From NCBI GenBank assembly GCA_046704785.1, contig JBJKRF010000126.1:1-13697 (forward strand): DNA of 13,697 nt, in the 5' to 3' direction. Made by a program: the position numbers and the translations under genes. This document shows, piece after piece, positions 1-6,314 of this stretch (within the stretch, counting starts at the first letter, position 1; each line of letters begins with the position of its first letter). This DNA comes from JBJKRF01 sp046704785 (GTDB lineage Bacteria > Chloroflexota > Anaerolineae > Anaerolineales > Villigracilaceae). Under the pieces are notes generated by a model. It had not been told where the DNA came from, ran no database searches, and saw only the letters and a list, made by a program, of their open reading frames with translations.

Positions 1-151
1 TCACCAAATTGGGTTCCCAGGTATTATTCGCTGTGTTAAGCTTTTACAAAACCGATTTCCCTACCGCTTTTCAGGCTCTATCATGATTTGCGCGTTCAAT
101 GCAAATGTTGTTCTGTAATACTATAAAGTTGGATGGGCTCTCCCGTTCATG

Positions 152-218
152 GCGGGCAAATCTGAACCACGACGGCCAGAACGATGCACGAAGGAGGAAA
201 TTTCAAGGTTTTGCCCGC
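152..218. repeat. 9-bp inverted repeat interleaved with the palindrome
   Basis: GCGGGCAAA at 152-160 and TTTGCCCGC at 210-218 are perfect reverse complements. The right copy sits inside the loop of the 165-252 palindrome while the left copy lies outside it. In RNA the two pairings would therefore be exclusive or form a pseudoknot. A 9-bp match in so short a space is unlikely but not impossible by chance. Confidence 0.4.
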
Positions 219-252
219 TTTTTCCTTCGTGCTCGTCGTGTCCTTGGTGGTT
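165..252. repeat. Imperfect palindrome of the CACGAAGGA type
   Basis: The left arm (165-200) and right arm (218-252) are imperfect reverse complements. GCACGAAGGA at 186-195 matches TCCTTCGTGC at 223-232 exactly. AACCAC at 165-170 matches GTGGTT at 247-252, and CACGAC at 168-173 matches GTCGTG at 235-240. The right arm reads like degenerate iterations of a 'cttcgtg...gtgtcctt...gtggttaa' motif that I associate, from general familiarity only, with repeated intergenic elements in environmental bacterial genomes. No transposase or target-site duplication is visible. It may act as a hairpin or be a repeat remnant. Confidence 0.6.
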
Positions 253-370
253 AAAAGAATGGTTTCCCGTTAAAAACGGTTGAGCCGTTGGATGTTAACG
301 CTGGGGCGAGTCTGCTGCCAGGATAGCTCTTCCCAGTCCTCATTGCAAATGGACGTAGAAAACGCAGATT

Positions 371-376
371 AAGGTG
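371..376 (+). promoter_or_regulatory. Shine-Dalgarno that fixes the patatin start
   Basis: AAGGTG lies 6 nt before the ATG at 383. The GTG inside this same motif (374) is also an in-frame possible start, but using it would destroy the ribosome binding site. ATG 383 is therefore preferred. Confidence 0.65.
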
Positions 377-382
377 TACGGC

Positions 383-1294
383 ATGGATATCACAGTCGCA
401 TTGGGCGGTGGAGGTACGCGAGGGAATGCACATATTGGGGTTTTACGCGTTTTGGAGCAGGCGGGCTTCCATATTCGCGCCATCGCCGGTTCGAGCATCG
501 GCGGCATTGTGGCTGCTTTCTATGCGGCCGGTTACACGCCTGACGAAATTGAGGCGATCTTCAGCAAAGTCGATACCACAAAACTGTACAAGCGCGATTC
601 TGAAGATGGGCCATCGATTCTAGGCACCGCCGGGATTCGCAAATTTCTAGAGGAATACCTGGGCGAACGCAACTTTGAAGAGCTTCCCATCCCCTGCGCC
701 ATGCCGGCAATGGATATGGAAACCGGCAACGAGGTGGTCTTCCGTCACGGCTTACTACGGGACGCCCTGCTTGCGACCATCGCTGTCCCGGGCATTTTCC
801 CACCCCATCATGTCGGGGACTACGACCTGGTAGACGGCGCCGTGCTCAACCCCGTCCCTGTTTCCCTTGCCCGTATGTTGGCGCCCTCCTTGCCCGTGGT
901 CGCCGTCGCGTTGAGCCAGCCGCTGGAACCTCCCTCCGACATCTACGCGGTACCGTTACCTGGCATTATCCCCCCGCCAATACTCCAACAGATTTATAAT
1001 TTGCGCGTCACGCAGGCTTTTAACATCTTCCTACGTTCGGTGGACATCATCAGCCGCACATTGACCGAACTGCGGCTCGAGCAGGACCTCCCCGACGTGA
1101 TCGTCCGCCCGCAACTGGCCGAAATCCACTTGTTGGATCCAGTCAACGTCCATGAAATTGCTTTGCGTGGCGAAGTTGCCATGTTGAACACGCTGCCGCA
1201 ACTGCGGCGTGTCTTCTCCTGGCCCGGACGGCTCCAGCGTTGGCTGGCACATAGAAACGGACCAGGCAGTCATCCAAAGGCGTTGAGACCATGA
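383..1294 (+). CDS. Patatin-like phospholipase family protein (NTE/RssA type)
   Basis: A 303-residue serine lipid acyl hydrolase of the bacterial patatin-like group. The start at ATG 383 is set by the AAGGTG ribosome site. The family landmarks are all present. The glycine-rich oxyanion loop GGGGTRG is at residues 8-14. The nucleophile elbow GSSIG is at 36-40 with Ser38 as the predicted nucleophile. The second dyad residue is Asp151 in the VDGA motif (150-153), followed by NPVPV. The N-terminal 160 residues carry the fold; the C-terminal 140 are less characteristic. No signal peptide or clear membrane helix is seen, so it is probably cytosolic or membrane-associated. The native substrate (phospholipid or other acyl ester) cannot be told. 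Its stop overlaps the next start by 4 bp (ATGA), indicating translational coupling with a small membrane protein and then an esterase. Confidence 0.9.
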   Translation: MDITVALGGGGTRGNAHIGVLRVLEQAGFHIRAIAGSSIGGIVAAFYAAGYTPDEIEAIFSKVDTTKLYKRDSEDGPSILGTAGIRKFLEEYLGERNFEELPIPCAMPAMDMETGNEVVFRHGLLRDALLATIAVPGIFPPHHVGDYDLVDGAVLNPVPVSLARMLAPSLPVVAVALSQPLEPPSDIYAVPLPGIIPPPILQQIYNLRVTQAFNIFLRSVDIISRTLTELRLEQDLPDVIVRPQLAEIHLLDPVNVHEIALRGEVAMLNTLPQLRRVFSWPGRLQRWLAHRNGPGSHPKALRP

Positions 1295-1518
1295 CCCGCG
1301 ATTTGCGTAAGTATGCCTCGCAAACCACCGTCCAACTGATTGCAGGGGCGCTGTTGCTTCTGTTCATCGTCGGTTTGGGATTGGTATGGTATATCTACGG
1401 TTCAGCAGCTGCCATAATGGGCCTATTATGTCTGCTGGGAGCCTTGATTCCCATTGGACTGGTCTGGCTTTCGCTCTCAGGCCTCGATTGGATTGTCAAA
1501 CGCGCCAACAAAGAATAG
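1291..1518 (+). CDS. Small two-helix membrane protein, unknown function
   Basis: A 75-residue protein that I do not recognise as a named family. It has a basic N-terminus and two strongly hydrophobic stretches, about residues 14-35 and 39-61, joined by a very short turn around Tyr-Gly-Ser. It ends in a charged tail (Lys-Arg-Ala-Asn-Lys-Glu). By the positive-inside rule both ends are probably cytoplasmic. The ATG overlaps the stop of the patatin gene by 4 bp. A weak AAGG lies at 1277-1280 in the preceding gene. The next start follows its stop by only 2 bp. It is thus a coupled middle gene of a three-gene operon with two predicted lipid or ester hydrolases; it may anchor one of them to the membrane, but that is inference. 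A real gene is supported by the tight overlaps and plausible composition. Confidence 0.7.
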   Translation: MTRDLRKYASQTTVQLIAGALLLLFIVGLGLVWYIYGSAAAIMGLLCLLGALIPIGLVWLSLSGLDWIVKRANKE

Positions 1519-1520
1519 TG

Positions 1521-2165
1521 ATGAGACCCCCTTCCCAAATATTGACACTCGACCAGGTTACCTTTCGTCAGGCGACCGCAACAGTCAAGCCGGAACGCCT
1601 GCTGCTACTGCTGCACGGCTGGACCGGGGACGAAAATTCGATGTGGATTTTTACCCACAGCTTTCCAGCCAACGACTGGCTGGTCGCACCCCGTGGGCCC
1701 TACCCTGCCACTCCCGACGGATATTCCTGGCGGCAGAACACAGAAAACTCGCACACGGTGGACGACTTCCGCACGTCGATCGTCTCATTATTGGGCTTCA
1801 TCGACCGTTGGGGAAATACCAACCGGGTGGACGTGTCGCAATTCGACGTGATCGGATTCAGCCAGGGCGCAGCAATGGCCGGTTTAATGGCACTCCTCCA
1901 CCCGCAGCGCGTCGCCAAGGTGGGCGTCCTATCCGGTTTTTTGCCGAAAGACTCCCGGCGATTCATCCAGGCGAGTTCGCTTCACGGGAAGTCTGTTTTT
2001 TTGTCCCACGGCACACGCGACGAAACCGTTCCAATCGAGCGCGCCCGCCAGATGGCAACATTGTTCACCAAGGCCGGAGCGCAAGTCACTTTCTGCGAGG
2101 CGCCGGTCGGGCATAAACTTAGCGCAGATTGTCTTAAAAACCTGTCCGCCTATCTGGCCAACTAA
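1521..2165 (+). CDS. Alpha/beta hydrolase, phospholipase/carboxylesterase family
   Basis: A 214-residue protein of the Abhydrolase_2 group (phospholipase/carboxylesterase, YpfH/EstB-like), a normal length for the family. The oxyanion region HGWTGDE is at 32-38. The nucleophile elbow GFSQG is at 112-116 with Ser114. The acid Asp167 is in SHGTRDETVP (162-171). The catalytic His198 is in GHKLS. The triad is complete and well spaced. No signal peptide is visible, so a cytosolic esterase acting on short acyl or lysophospholipid esters is most likely. I chose ATG 1521, 2 bp after the previous stop, because a longer reading from 1386 would lie across the preceding gene and adds no family sequence. 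It is the third gene of the lipolytic operon. The exact substrate is unknown. Confidence 0.88.
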   Translation: MRPPSQILTLDQVTFRQATATVKPERLLLLLHGWTGDENSMWIFTHSFPANDWLVAPRGPYPATPDGYSWRQNTENSHTVDDFRTSIVSLLGFIDRWGNTNRVDVSQFDVIGFSQGAAMAGLMALLHPQRVAKVGVLSGFLPKDSRRFIQASSLHGKSVFLSHGTRDETVPIERARQMATLFTKAGAQVTFCEAPVGHKLSADCLKNLSAYLAN

Positions 2166-2200
2166 CAAAACCAAAAACTTAAGAATCCTTAATAAGTGAA

Positions 2201-2229
2201 TTGACGGATGCCTGCTTTACGAGTATCCT
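2201..2229 (+). promoter_or_regulatory. Predicted sigma-70 type promoter of the L,D-transpeptidase gene
   Basis: TTGACG (2201-2206) and TATCCT (2224-2229) are separated by exactly 17 bp. The -35 matches consensus at 5 of 6 positions, the -10 at 4 of 6. The predicted transcription start is about 2236, which places the strong hairpin 2246-2281 at the very 5' end of the mRNA. The promoter overlaps the longest possible reading of the gene (TTG 2201), which supports the ATG at 2312 as the true start. Confidence 0.55.
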
Positions 2230-2245
2230 TTATCAAACTTCTATC

Positions 2246-2281
2246 TTCCTGGAAATCGGCCAAAAACACGATTTCCGGGAA
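2246..2281 (+). promoter_or_regulatory. 13-bp stem-loop in the 5' UTR of the L,D-transpeptidase gene
   Basis: TTCCTGGAAATCG (2246-2258) pairs with CGATTTCCGGGAA (2269-2281) over 13 bp with one G-U pair and a 10-nt loop. There is no T-run after it, so it is not a terminator. An outer 6-bp pairing, GGATGC 2206-2211 with GCATCC 2282-2287, is possible in DNA but begins before the predicted start of transcription. The hairpin lies about 30 nt before ATG 2312. It could stabilise the transcript or influence translation. Confidence 0.55.
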
Positions 2282-2311
2282 GCATCCACTTTCCGAATAA
2301 AATCAGAGCTT

Positions 2312-3451
2312 ATGTCCAAACTTTCTCGACGTGATTTTCTGAAACTGGCCGGCTTGGGGGCAGGTGCGATGGCCTTCCGCCCGTTTAATGCGAAATCGTC
2401 CCCCTCGATTGTCACAGATTTTCCAAAAGGGGATTACCTTGGTCGTGCCGCGGCTACCATTCCCTACCATTCCGAACCACGCACAGACGACTATACCGTG
2501 TTGAGCAAAAAAGCCATTGAGGACGACGTGGTCGTTATTCTACGCGAAGTGGTTGCCACATCGCTCGATCCCTCGCTTCCGAGTAACCAGCGTTGGTTTC
2601 AAACGCCTGACGGCTACCTGTATGCCGGTTACGTACAACCGGTCAAGAACCTGCCGAATCAGGCGATAAAATCCGTCCCGAATGGGGCTGACGGCTTTTG
2701 GGCGGAAGTGACCGTGCCATACGTCAACCTGGCACTGGAAAATTCGGCGCCGCAGGCCCCCTGGACGAAGGACCTGCTCTCTTCCGGTTTGAACCCGCGC
2801 CTGTACTACAGCCAGGTCGCCTGGATCGATCAAATCAAATCGGGCGACAACGGTCAGATTCTGTATCGCTTTAACGAAAACGGGGGACGCCCGGCGGGGG
2901 CAACGGGCGGCAGCTACGGCGACATTTTCTGGGCAGACGGGACGGCGTTCCGTCCGCTCACCGCCGACGACCTTGCCCCCATCCACCCGAACGTCGACCC
3001 TAAACAAAAGAAAATTGTGGTGAACACCACCTACCAGACGGTCTCCTGCATGGAAGGGGACACCGAGGTCTATTTTTGTCGTTGCTCCTCCGGCGCGAAG
3101 TTCGACGCCAGCGGCGTGGCCGTTGATAAATGGTCGACCACCCCCGGCGACTACAGGACACAGTGGAAAACTGTTTCCATCCACATGTCGGGTGGAACGA
3201 CCGGTGCCGGATACGACACCCCCGCCGTCAGTTGGGCGAATTTCTTCGACTCGCAGGGCGGCATGGCTATTCACGCTGCCTTCTGGCACAATATGTTTGG
3301 AGAACCCGTCTCGCACGGCTGCGTCAACGTCACACCGGAGGACGCCAAATGGATTTTCCGTTGGACATTGCCCGCGGTCACGTTAAAGGATGCAGACATT
3401 CGGCAGATTCCAAACGGCACGGAAGTGGTCATCAAAGAACGTCAGTTCTAA
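2312..3451 (+). CDS. Tat-exported L,D-transpeptidase (YkuD domain)
   Basis: A 379-residue secreted enzyme predicted to form 3-3 peptidoglycan cross-links or attach ligands to meso-DAP. The N-terminus is a Tat signal: SRRDFLK (5-11) followed by the hydrophobic stretch LAGLGAGAMAF. Residues about 60-140 look like a beta-rich SH3-like or wall-binding domain (inference). The YkuD catalytic domain covers about 233-377. It carries the conserved His321, then SHGCVN (334-339), with Cys337 as the nucleophile. Three more Cys (246, 256, 258) lie at the start of the catalytic domain. The start was chosen at ATG 2312 because it gives the Tat signal and leaves the promoter free; the Shine-Dalgarno (AGAG, 2305-2308) is weak. 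It is a single-gene unit with its own promoter, between a lipolytic operon and the ccdA operon. The neighbouring CcdA could keep the exported cysteines reduced (inference). Confidence 0.9.
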   Translation: MSKLSRRDFLKLAGLGAGAMAFRPFNAKSSPSIVTDFPKGDYLGRAAATIPYHSEPRTDDYTVLSKKAIEDDVVVILREVVATSLDPSLPSNQRWFQTPDGYLYAGYVQPVKNLPNQAIKSVPNGADGFWAEVTVPYVNLALENSAPQAPWTKDLLSSGLNPRLYYSQVAWIDQIKSGDNGQILYRFNENGGRPAGATGGSYGDIFWADGTAFRPLTADDLAPIHPNVDPKQKKIVVNTTYQTVSCMEGDTEVYFCRCSSGAKFDASGVAVDKWSTTPGDYRTQWKTVSIHMSGGTTGAGYDTPAVSWANFFDSQGGMAIHAAFWHNMFGEPVSHGCVNVTPEDAKWIFRWTLPAVTLKDADIRQIPNGTEVVIKERQF

Positions 3452-3614
3452 GCCATCGCTGAGAGGGGATTGTTCGTGGAGTAAACCTTCTAAAAACCGC
3501 GGCGTTCCCGGCGTATATCGTAATAAAATAAACAAATAAGCTGTGCGCTAAGCTTACATTTTTAGGAAGTGGAGTACGACGGTCTCTGTGCACTGTCGTT
3601 GATGAGGCGATTTT

Positions 3615-4343
3615 ATGCAAATTGCAAACGTTACGTTGGGTCTGGCATTTCTAGCTGGCCTGGCGTCTTTTCTCTCTCCATGCGTCTTTTCGCTCGTGCC
3701 AGCCTACATTGGCTATTTGGGCGGGCGGGCGGCCAGCAATGAGTTAAACGAGCCGGAGGAGGACAGCCGCTGGATCACCTTCACGCATGGACTGGCGTTC
3801 GTGCTGGGCTTTAGCGTTGTTTTCGTCCTGCTTGGCGTTGCAGCCTCGGCAGTTGGGGGCATGTTGTACGATATGCGCATCTGGTTGGCGCGCATTGGCG
3901 GGTTGGTGGTCGTCATCTTCGGCCTGCACATGATCGGCGTTTTTCGCATCCCGTTTCTCGAATACGATACACGCGTTCAGGCGCTGCCCGACCGTAAATG
4001 GGGTTATCTCTCCTCGGCCCTGATGGGAATTTTCTTCTCAGCGGGTTGGTCTCCCTGCGTGGGACCTGTTCTGGGCGCTATCCTTACGTTGGCCCTGAAC
4101 GGTGGCTCGGTCTCGCACGGAGCGGTGTTGCTCAGTTCGTATTCCGCAGGCTTGGCGATTCCGTTCTTGTTGGCCGCCCTGGGAATTGGCTGGGTGACCA
4201 CTACGCTGCGAAAGTACAACAAAGTGATGCGCTATGTGGAAATCTTCATGGGCGTGGTCATGGTCATTGTCGGAATTATGTTGATGTTCGGCGTATTCAA
4301 TTTGCTGTCCCGTTATGGCTTCTTCGTCAATTTTGGGCTTTAG
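3615..4343 (+). CDS. ccdA: Cytochrome c biogenesis protein CcdA (DsbD transmembrane family)
   Basis: A 242-residue polytopic membrane protein of the CcdA/DsbD-TM family. It shuttles electrons from cytoplasmic thioredoxin to exported thiol proteins through two membrane cysteines. The diagnostic motifs are LSPCVFSLVPAY (20-31, Cys23) and AGWSPCVGPVLGA (143-155, Cys148), each at the start of a repeated three-helix unit. About six hydrophobic helices are visible, and the length is typical. GAGG at 3604-3607 lies 7 nt before ATG 3615. It is the first gene of an operon; 71 bp separate it from the glutaredoxin-like/DUF2085 fusion, then pgeF. No cytochrome c synthase genes (CcsA/CcsB) are present in the window, so the partner could be cytochrome c, the adjacent cysteine L,D-transpeptidase or the fusion protein. 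Confidence 0.92.
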   Translation: MQIANVTLGLAFLAGLASFLSPCVFSLVPAYIGYLGGRAASNELNEPEEDSRWITFTHGLAFVLGFSVVFVLLGVAASAVGGMLYDMRIWLARIGGLVVVIFGLHMIGVFRIPFLEYDTRVQALPDRKWGYLSSALMGIFFSAGWSPCVGPVLGAILTLALNGGSVSHGAVLLSSYSAGLAIPFLLAALGIGWVTTTLRKYNKVMRYVEIFMGVVMVIVGIMLMFGVFNLLSRYGFFVNFGL

Positions 4344-4414
4344 TTGATGTTGATAAAGAAAATCGGCCCGGTTGTCAAAGAGGTAGCCCTTTAGTCGTAT
4401 CGAGGAGAAACCTG

Positions 4415-5410
4415 ATGATTACTGTCACCCTCTATACTCAAAAAGATTGTCCGCCTTGTGAGCAGGCCAAAACAGACCTGGACTCCCTGCAAGAACAGAT
4501 TCCACACCGGCTCGTAGAAATCGACATCGCAACAGATACGGCCCTGATGGAAAAGTACCGCGACCAGGTTCCAGTGGTCGAGATTGGCCCCTATCACCTG
4601 CCAGCGCCTTTCAGCCGCACAGACTTGGCAATGACCCTTGGCGCGGCCCGCGACCGCAAAGACCACCTCGAGAAGGTGTCAGATACAACGTACGAACGCC
4701 GCTCTCGCAACGGCCAGACCATCAGCGGGACCGATCGTTTCTCGATGTGGATGACCCGCAACTGGTTGATTGCGGTCAACATCATCTTTTTCCTTTACGT
4801 GGGATTGCCATTCCTGGCCCCAACCCTGATGGAAGTCGGCGCTACCCTGCCGGCCAGGGTAATCTACACGGCTTACAGCCCACTCTGTCACCAACTCGGC
4901 TTCCGTTCATTTTTCCTGTTCGGCCCGCAATATGCCTACCCACGAGCATCAGCCGACGTCTCCGACCTGGAAACCTTTGGACAGGCCACCGGAATCAACG
5001 AAAACGACCTGCTGGCGGCGCGCGCTTATGTTGGGAATTCGCAGGTTGGCTACAAAGTTGCCATCTGCGAACGCGACGTTGCCATTTATGCGGCCATCTT
5101 CCTCTTTGGCATCCTTTATGGTCTCAGCGGTCGACGCCTCAAACCGCTGCATTGGATGTTATGGCTCCTGCTCGGAATCATTCCCATGGGCATTGATGGC
5201 TTCTGGCAACTCTTCAGCAACCTCAATCTTCCCTGGATCCTCACGGTACTTCCTTATCACGAAAGCACTCCCTTGCAACGTGTACTGACCGGCGCTTTGT
5301 TCGGCTTCACGACTGCCTGGTTCGGGTTGCCCTACATTGAAGAAAGTATGCGCGAGACCCGCGAACTGCTCGTCAAAAAATTCATGATTCTTTCGGATGT
5401 AAAGGCTTAA
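4415..5410 (+). CDS. Glutaredoxin-like (CPPC) domain fused to DUF2085 membrane protein
   Basis: A 331-residue two-part protein. Residues 1-80 look like a glutaredoxin-like/DUF836 thiol domain: a beta strand, then DCPPC (11-15) with Cys12 and Cys15, and the VPVVEIG strand (52-58) with the cis-Pro typical of thioredoxin folds. A charged linker (80-115) leads to a DUF2085-type membrane domain. Helices are about 116-136, 222-239, 245-262 and 290-307. DUF2085-like marks are PLCHQLGFRSFFLFG (156-170), ICERDVAIYAA (217-227) and PMGIDGFWQL (257-266). The start at ATG 4415 is supported by GAGGAG at 4402-4407, 7 nt upstream; the same frame runs open back to 3998, across ccdA, without meaning. DUF2085 function is unknown. 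The position after ccdA suggests a redox role at the membrane (inference). Its stop overlaps the pgeF start by 1 bp. Confidence 0.82.
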   Translation: MITVTLYTQKDCPPCEQAKTDLDSLQEQIPHRLVEIDIATDTALMEKYRDQVPVVEIGPYHLPAPFSRTDLAMTLGAARDRKDHLEKVSDTTYERRSRNGQTISGTDRFSMWMTRNWLIAVNIIFFLYVGLPFLAPTLMEVGATLPARVIYTAYSPLCHQLGFRSFFLFGPQYAYPRASADVSDLETFGQATGINENDLLAARAYVGNSQVGYKVAICERDVAIYAAIFLFGILYGLSGRRLKPLHWMLWLLLGIIPMGIDGFWQLFSNLNLPWILTVLPYHESTPLQRVLTGALFGFTTAWFGLPYIEESMRETRELLVKKFMILSDVKA

Positions 5411-6192
5411 TGGCATTTCGAACACAAAACGGTCTTCGCTACCTGACCTTTGACATTTTTCCGGAGAACGTCGTACAGGCCATCTTTACCCGCGATGGCG
5501 GCGTCAGCCCGTCGCCCTGGACGGCTCTCAACGTGGGAGGCACAGTGGGAGACGAACGCAGCCGGGTGGTGGAAAACCGCCTGCGGGCATTTCATGCGCT
5601 CAAGCGCGATCCGGACTCTTTGTTCGACGTATGGCAGGTTCACAGCGCCGACGTGGTGGTCGCCAATGCTCCCCATCATTCGGCGCCGCCGGAATTCAAA
5701 GCGGACGCCATCCTGACCGACAACCCCCAGGTGACTCTATTCATGCGCTTTGCAGACTGCGTTCCCGTCTTCTTGCACGACCCCAAAAGGAACGTTATTG
5801 GTGTCGTTCACGCCGGTTGGTTGGGAACAGTACGAAAAGTGGCGGAGGCCGCAGTGCGCATGATGCACGCTGTCTATGGGACGAGGCCCAACGACGTATT
5901 GGCCGCCATCGGTCCTTCCATCGGCCCGGACCACTACGAAGTCGGCCCGGATGTAGTCGCGCACGTTCGGCACGCTTTTGGGAAAAAACAGGCCGAGCAG
6001 ATTCTCCTGCCCAACACGAGCCACGTACACTTCGATTTATGGGCGGCCAACCGCCTGACGTTACAACGGGCAGGGGTCGAGCAGATCGAGCTATCGTCGC
6101 TGTGTACGGCCTGTCACCCACAAGACTGGTATTCACACCGCGCCCAAAAAGGAAAAACGGGACGCTTTGGCGCATTAATTGCATTAGCGTAA
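5410..6192 (+). CDS. pgeF: Laccase-domain protein PgeF (peptidoglycan editing factor, YfiH/DUF152)
   Basis: A 260-residue member of the multicopper-oxidase-like DUF152 family, once called polyphenol oxidase. Members have been linked to removal of wrongly built peptidoglycan precursors and to purine nucleoside chemistry. The metal-binding set is visible: His78 in VWQVHSAD (74-81), Cys117 in RFADCVPV (113-120) and His134 in VVHAGWLGT (132-140). The C-terminal signature SLCTACHPQDWYSHR (229-243) and GRFGALI (251-257) is also present. Length is normal and no signal peptide is seen, so it is cytosolic. The ATG at 5410 overlaps the upstream TAA by 1 bp, with AAAGG at 5401-5405 as ribosome site, so translation is coupled to the Grx-DUF2085 gene. 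It closes the ccdA operon; a terminator-like hairpin follows at 6261. Reaction in this organism is unproven. Confidence 0.9.
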   Translation: MAFRTQNGLRYLTFDIFPENVVQAIFTRDGGVSPSPWTALNVGGTVGDERSRVVENRLRAFHALKRDPDSLFDVWQVHSADVVVANAPHHSAPPEFKADAILTDNPQVTLFMRFADCVPVFLHDPKRNVIGVVHAGWLGTVRKVAEAAVRMMHAVYGTRPNDVLAAIGPSIGPDHYEVGPDVVAHVRHAFGKKQAEQILLPNTSHVHFDLWAANRLTLQRAGVEQIELSSLCTACHPQDWYSHRAQKGKTGRFGALIALA

Positions 6193-6260
6193 CGAATCAA
6201 CCCGAGGGGTTCTCACAGATGCTTTTTGATTAAAATAGGAGTATCTCAACAAAGTATAGG

Positions 6261-6297
6261 AAAGGTGGGGGTGGACGCCGCCCCATCTTTATTTCGG
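6261..6297 (+). terminator. Terminator-like hairpin just before yggS
   Basis: AAAGGTGGGG (6261-6270) pairs with CCCCATCTTT (6281-6290) over 10 bp with one G-U. A small inner GG/CC extension sits in the loop, and an interrupted T-rich tail (TTTATTT, 6288-6294) follows. It fits an intrinsic terminator for the pgeF operon. The yggS start lies only 10-25 nt beyond, so yggS would need readthrough or a start of transcription at its own ATG. A role as a translational or attenuation element for yggS is the alternative. Confidence 0.5.
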
Positions 6298-6314
6298 CGT
6301 TGAGCAAAATCAAT

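Larger units (their letters stand above)
1..382. other. Non-coding 5' region upstream of the patatin-like gene
   Basis: I see no convincing gene in this stretch; the only open frame is a short antisense one without family resemblance. It holds a long imperfect palindrome (165-252), a second 9-bp inverted repeat interleaved with it (152-160 with 210-218), and a pair of mutually exclusive small hairpins (267-289). I looked for a sigma-70 type promoter for the downstream operon and found no good -35/-10 pair, so the promoter is unplaced. The end of the region carries the Shine-Dalgarno sequence of the first gene. Confidence 0.6.

Noticed and set aside
165..252. Insertion sequence or MITE with terminal repeats
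   Set aside because: No transposase and no direct target duplication are visible; only a palindromic repeat can be supported.
1386..1520. Extended start of the esterase
   Set aside because: It lies over the small membrane protein gene, and the family-like sequence begins only after 1521.
2201..2311. N-terminal extension of the L,D-transpeptidase from a TTG at 2201
   Set aside because: The segment overlaps a good promoter and the hairpin, has no ribosome site, and would bury the Tat signal that begins at ATG 2312.
2540..3316. 258-codon minus-strand open frame
   Set aside because: Antisense to the L,D-transpeptidase, no known motifs, composition of a shadow frame.
3452..3614. Promoter and terminator between the L,D-transpeptidase and ccdA
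   Set aside because: Weak inverted repeats (CTAAAAA near 3490 with TTTTTAG near 3559; ACGAC 3576-3580 with GTCGT 3595-3599) and AT-rich -10-like words occur, but no convincing terminator or -35/-10 pair.
3998..4414. Long N-terminal extension of the Grx-DUF2085 protein
   Set aside because: It is the out-of-frame reading of ccdA; the real start at 4415 has GAGGAG at ideal spacing and begins a recognisable domain.
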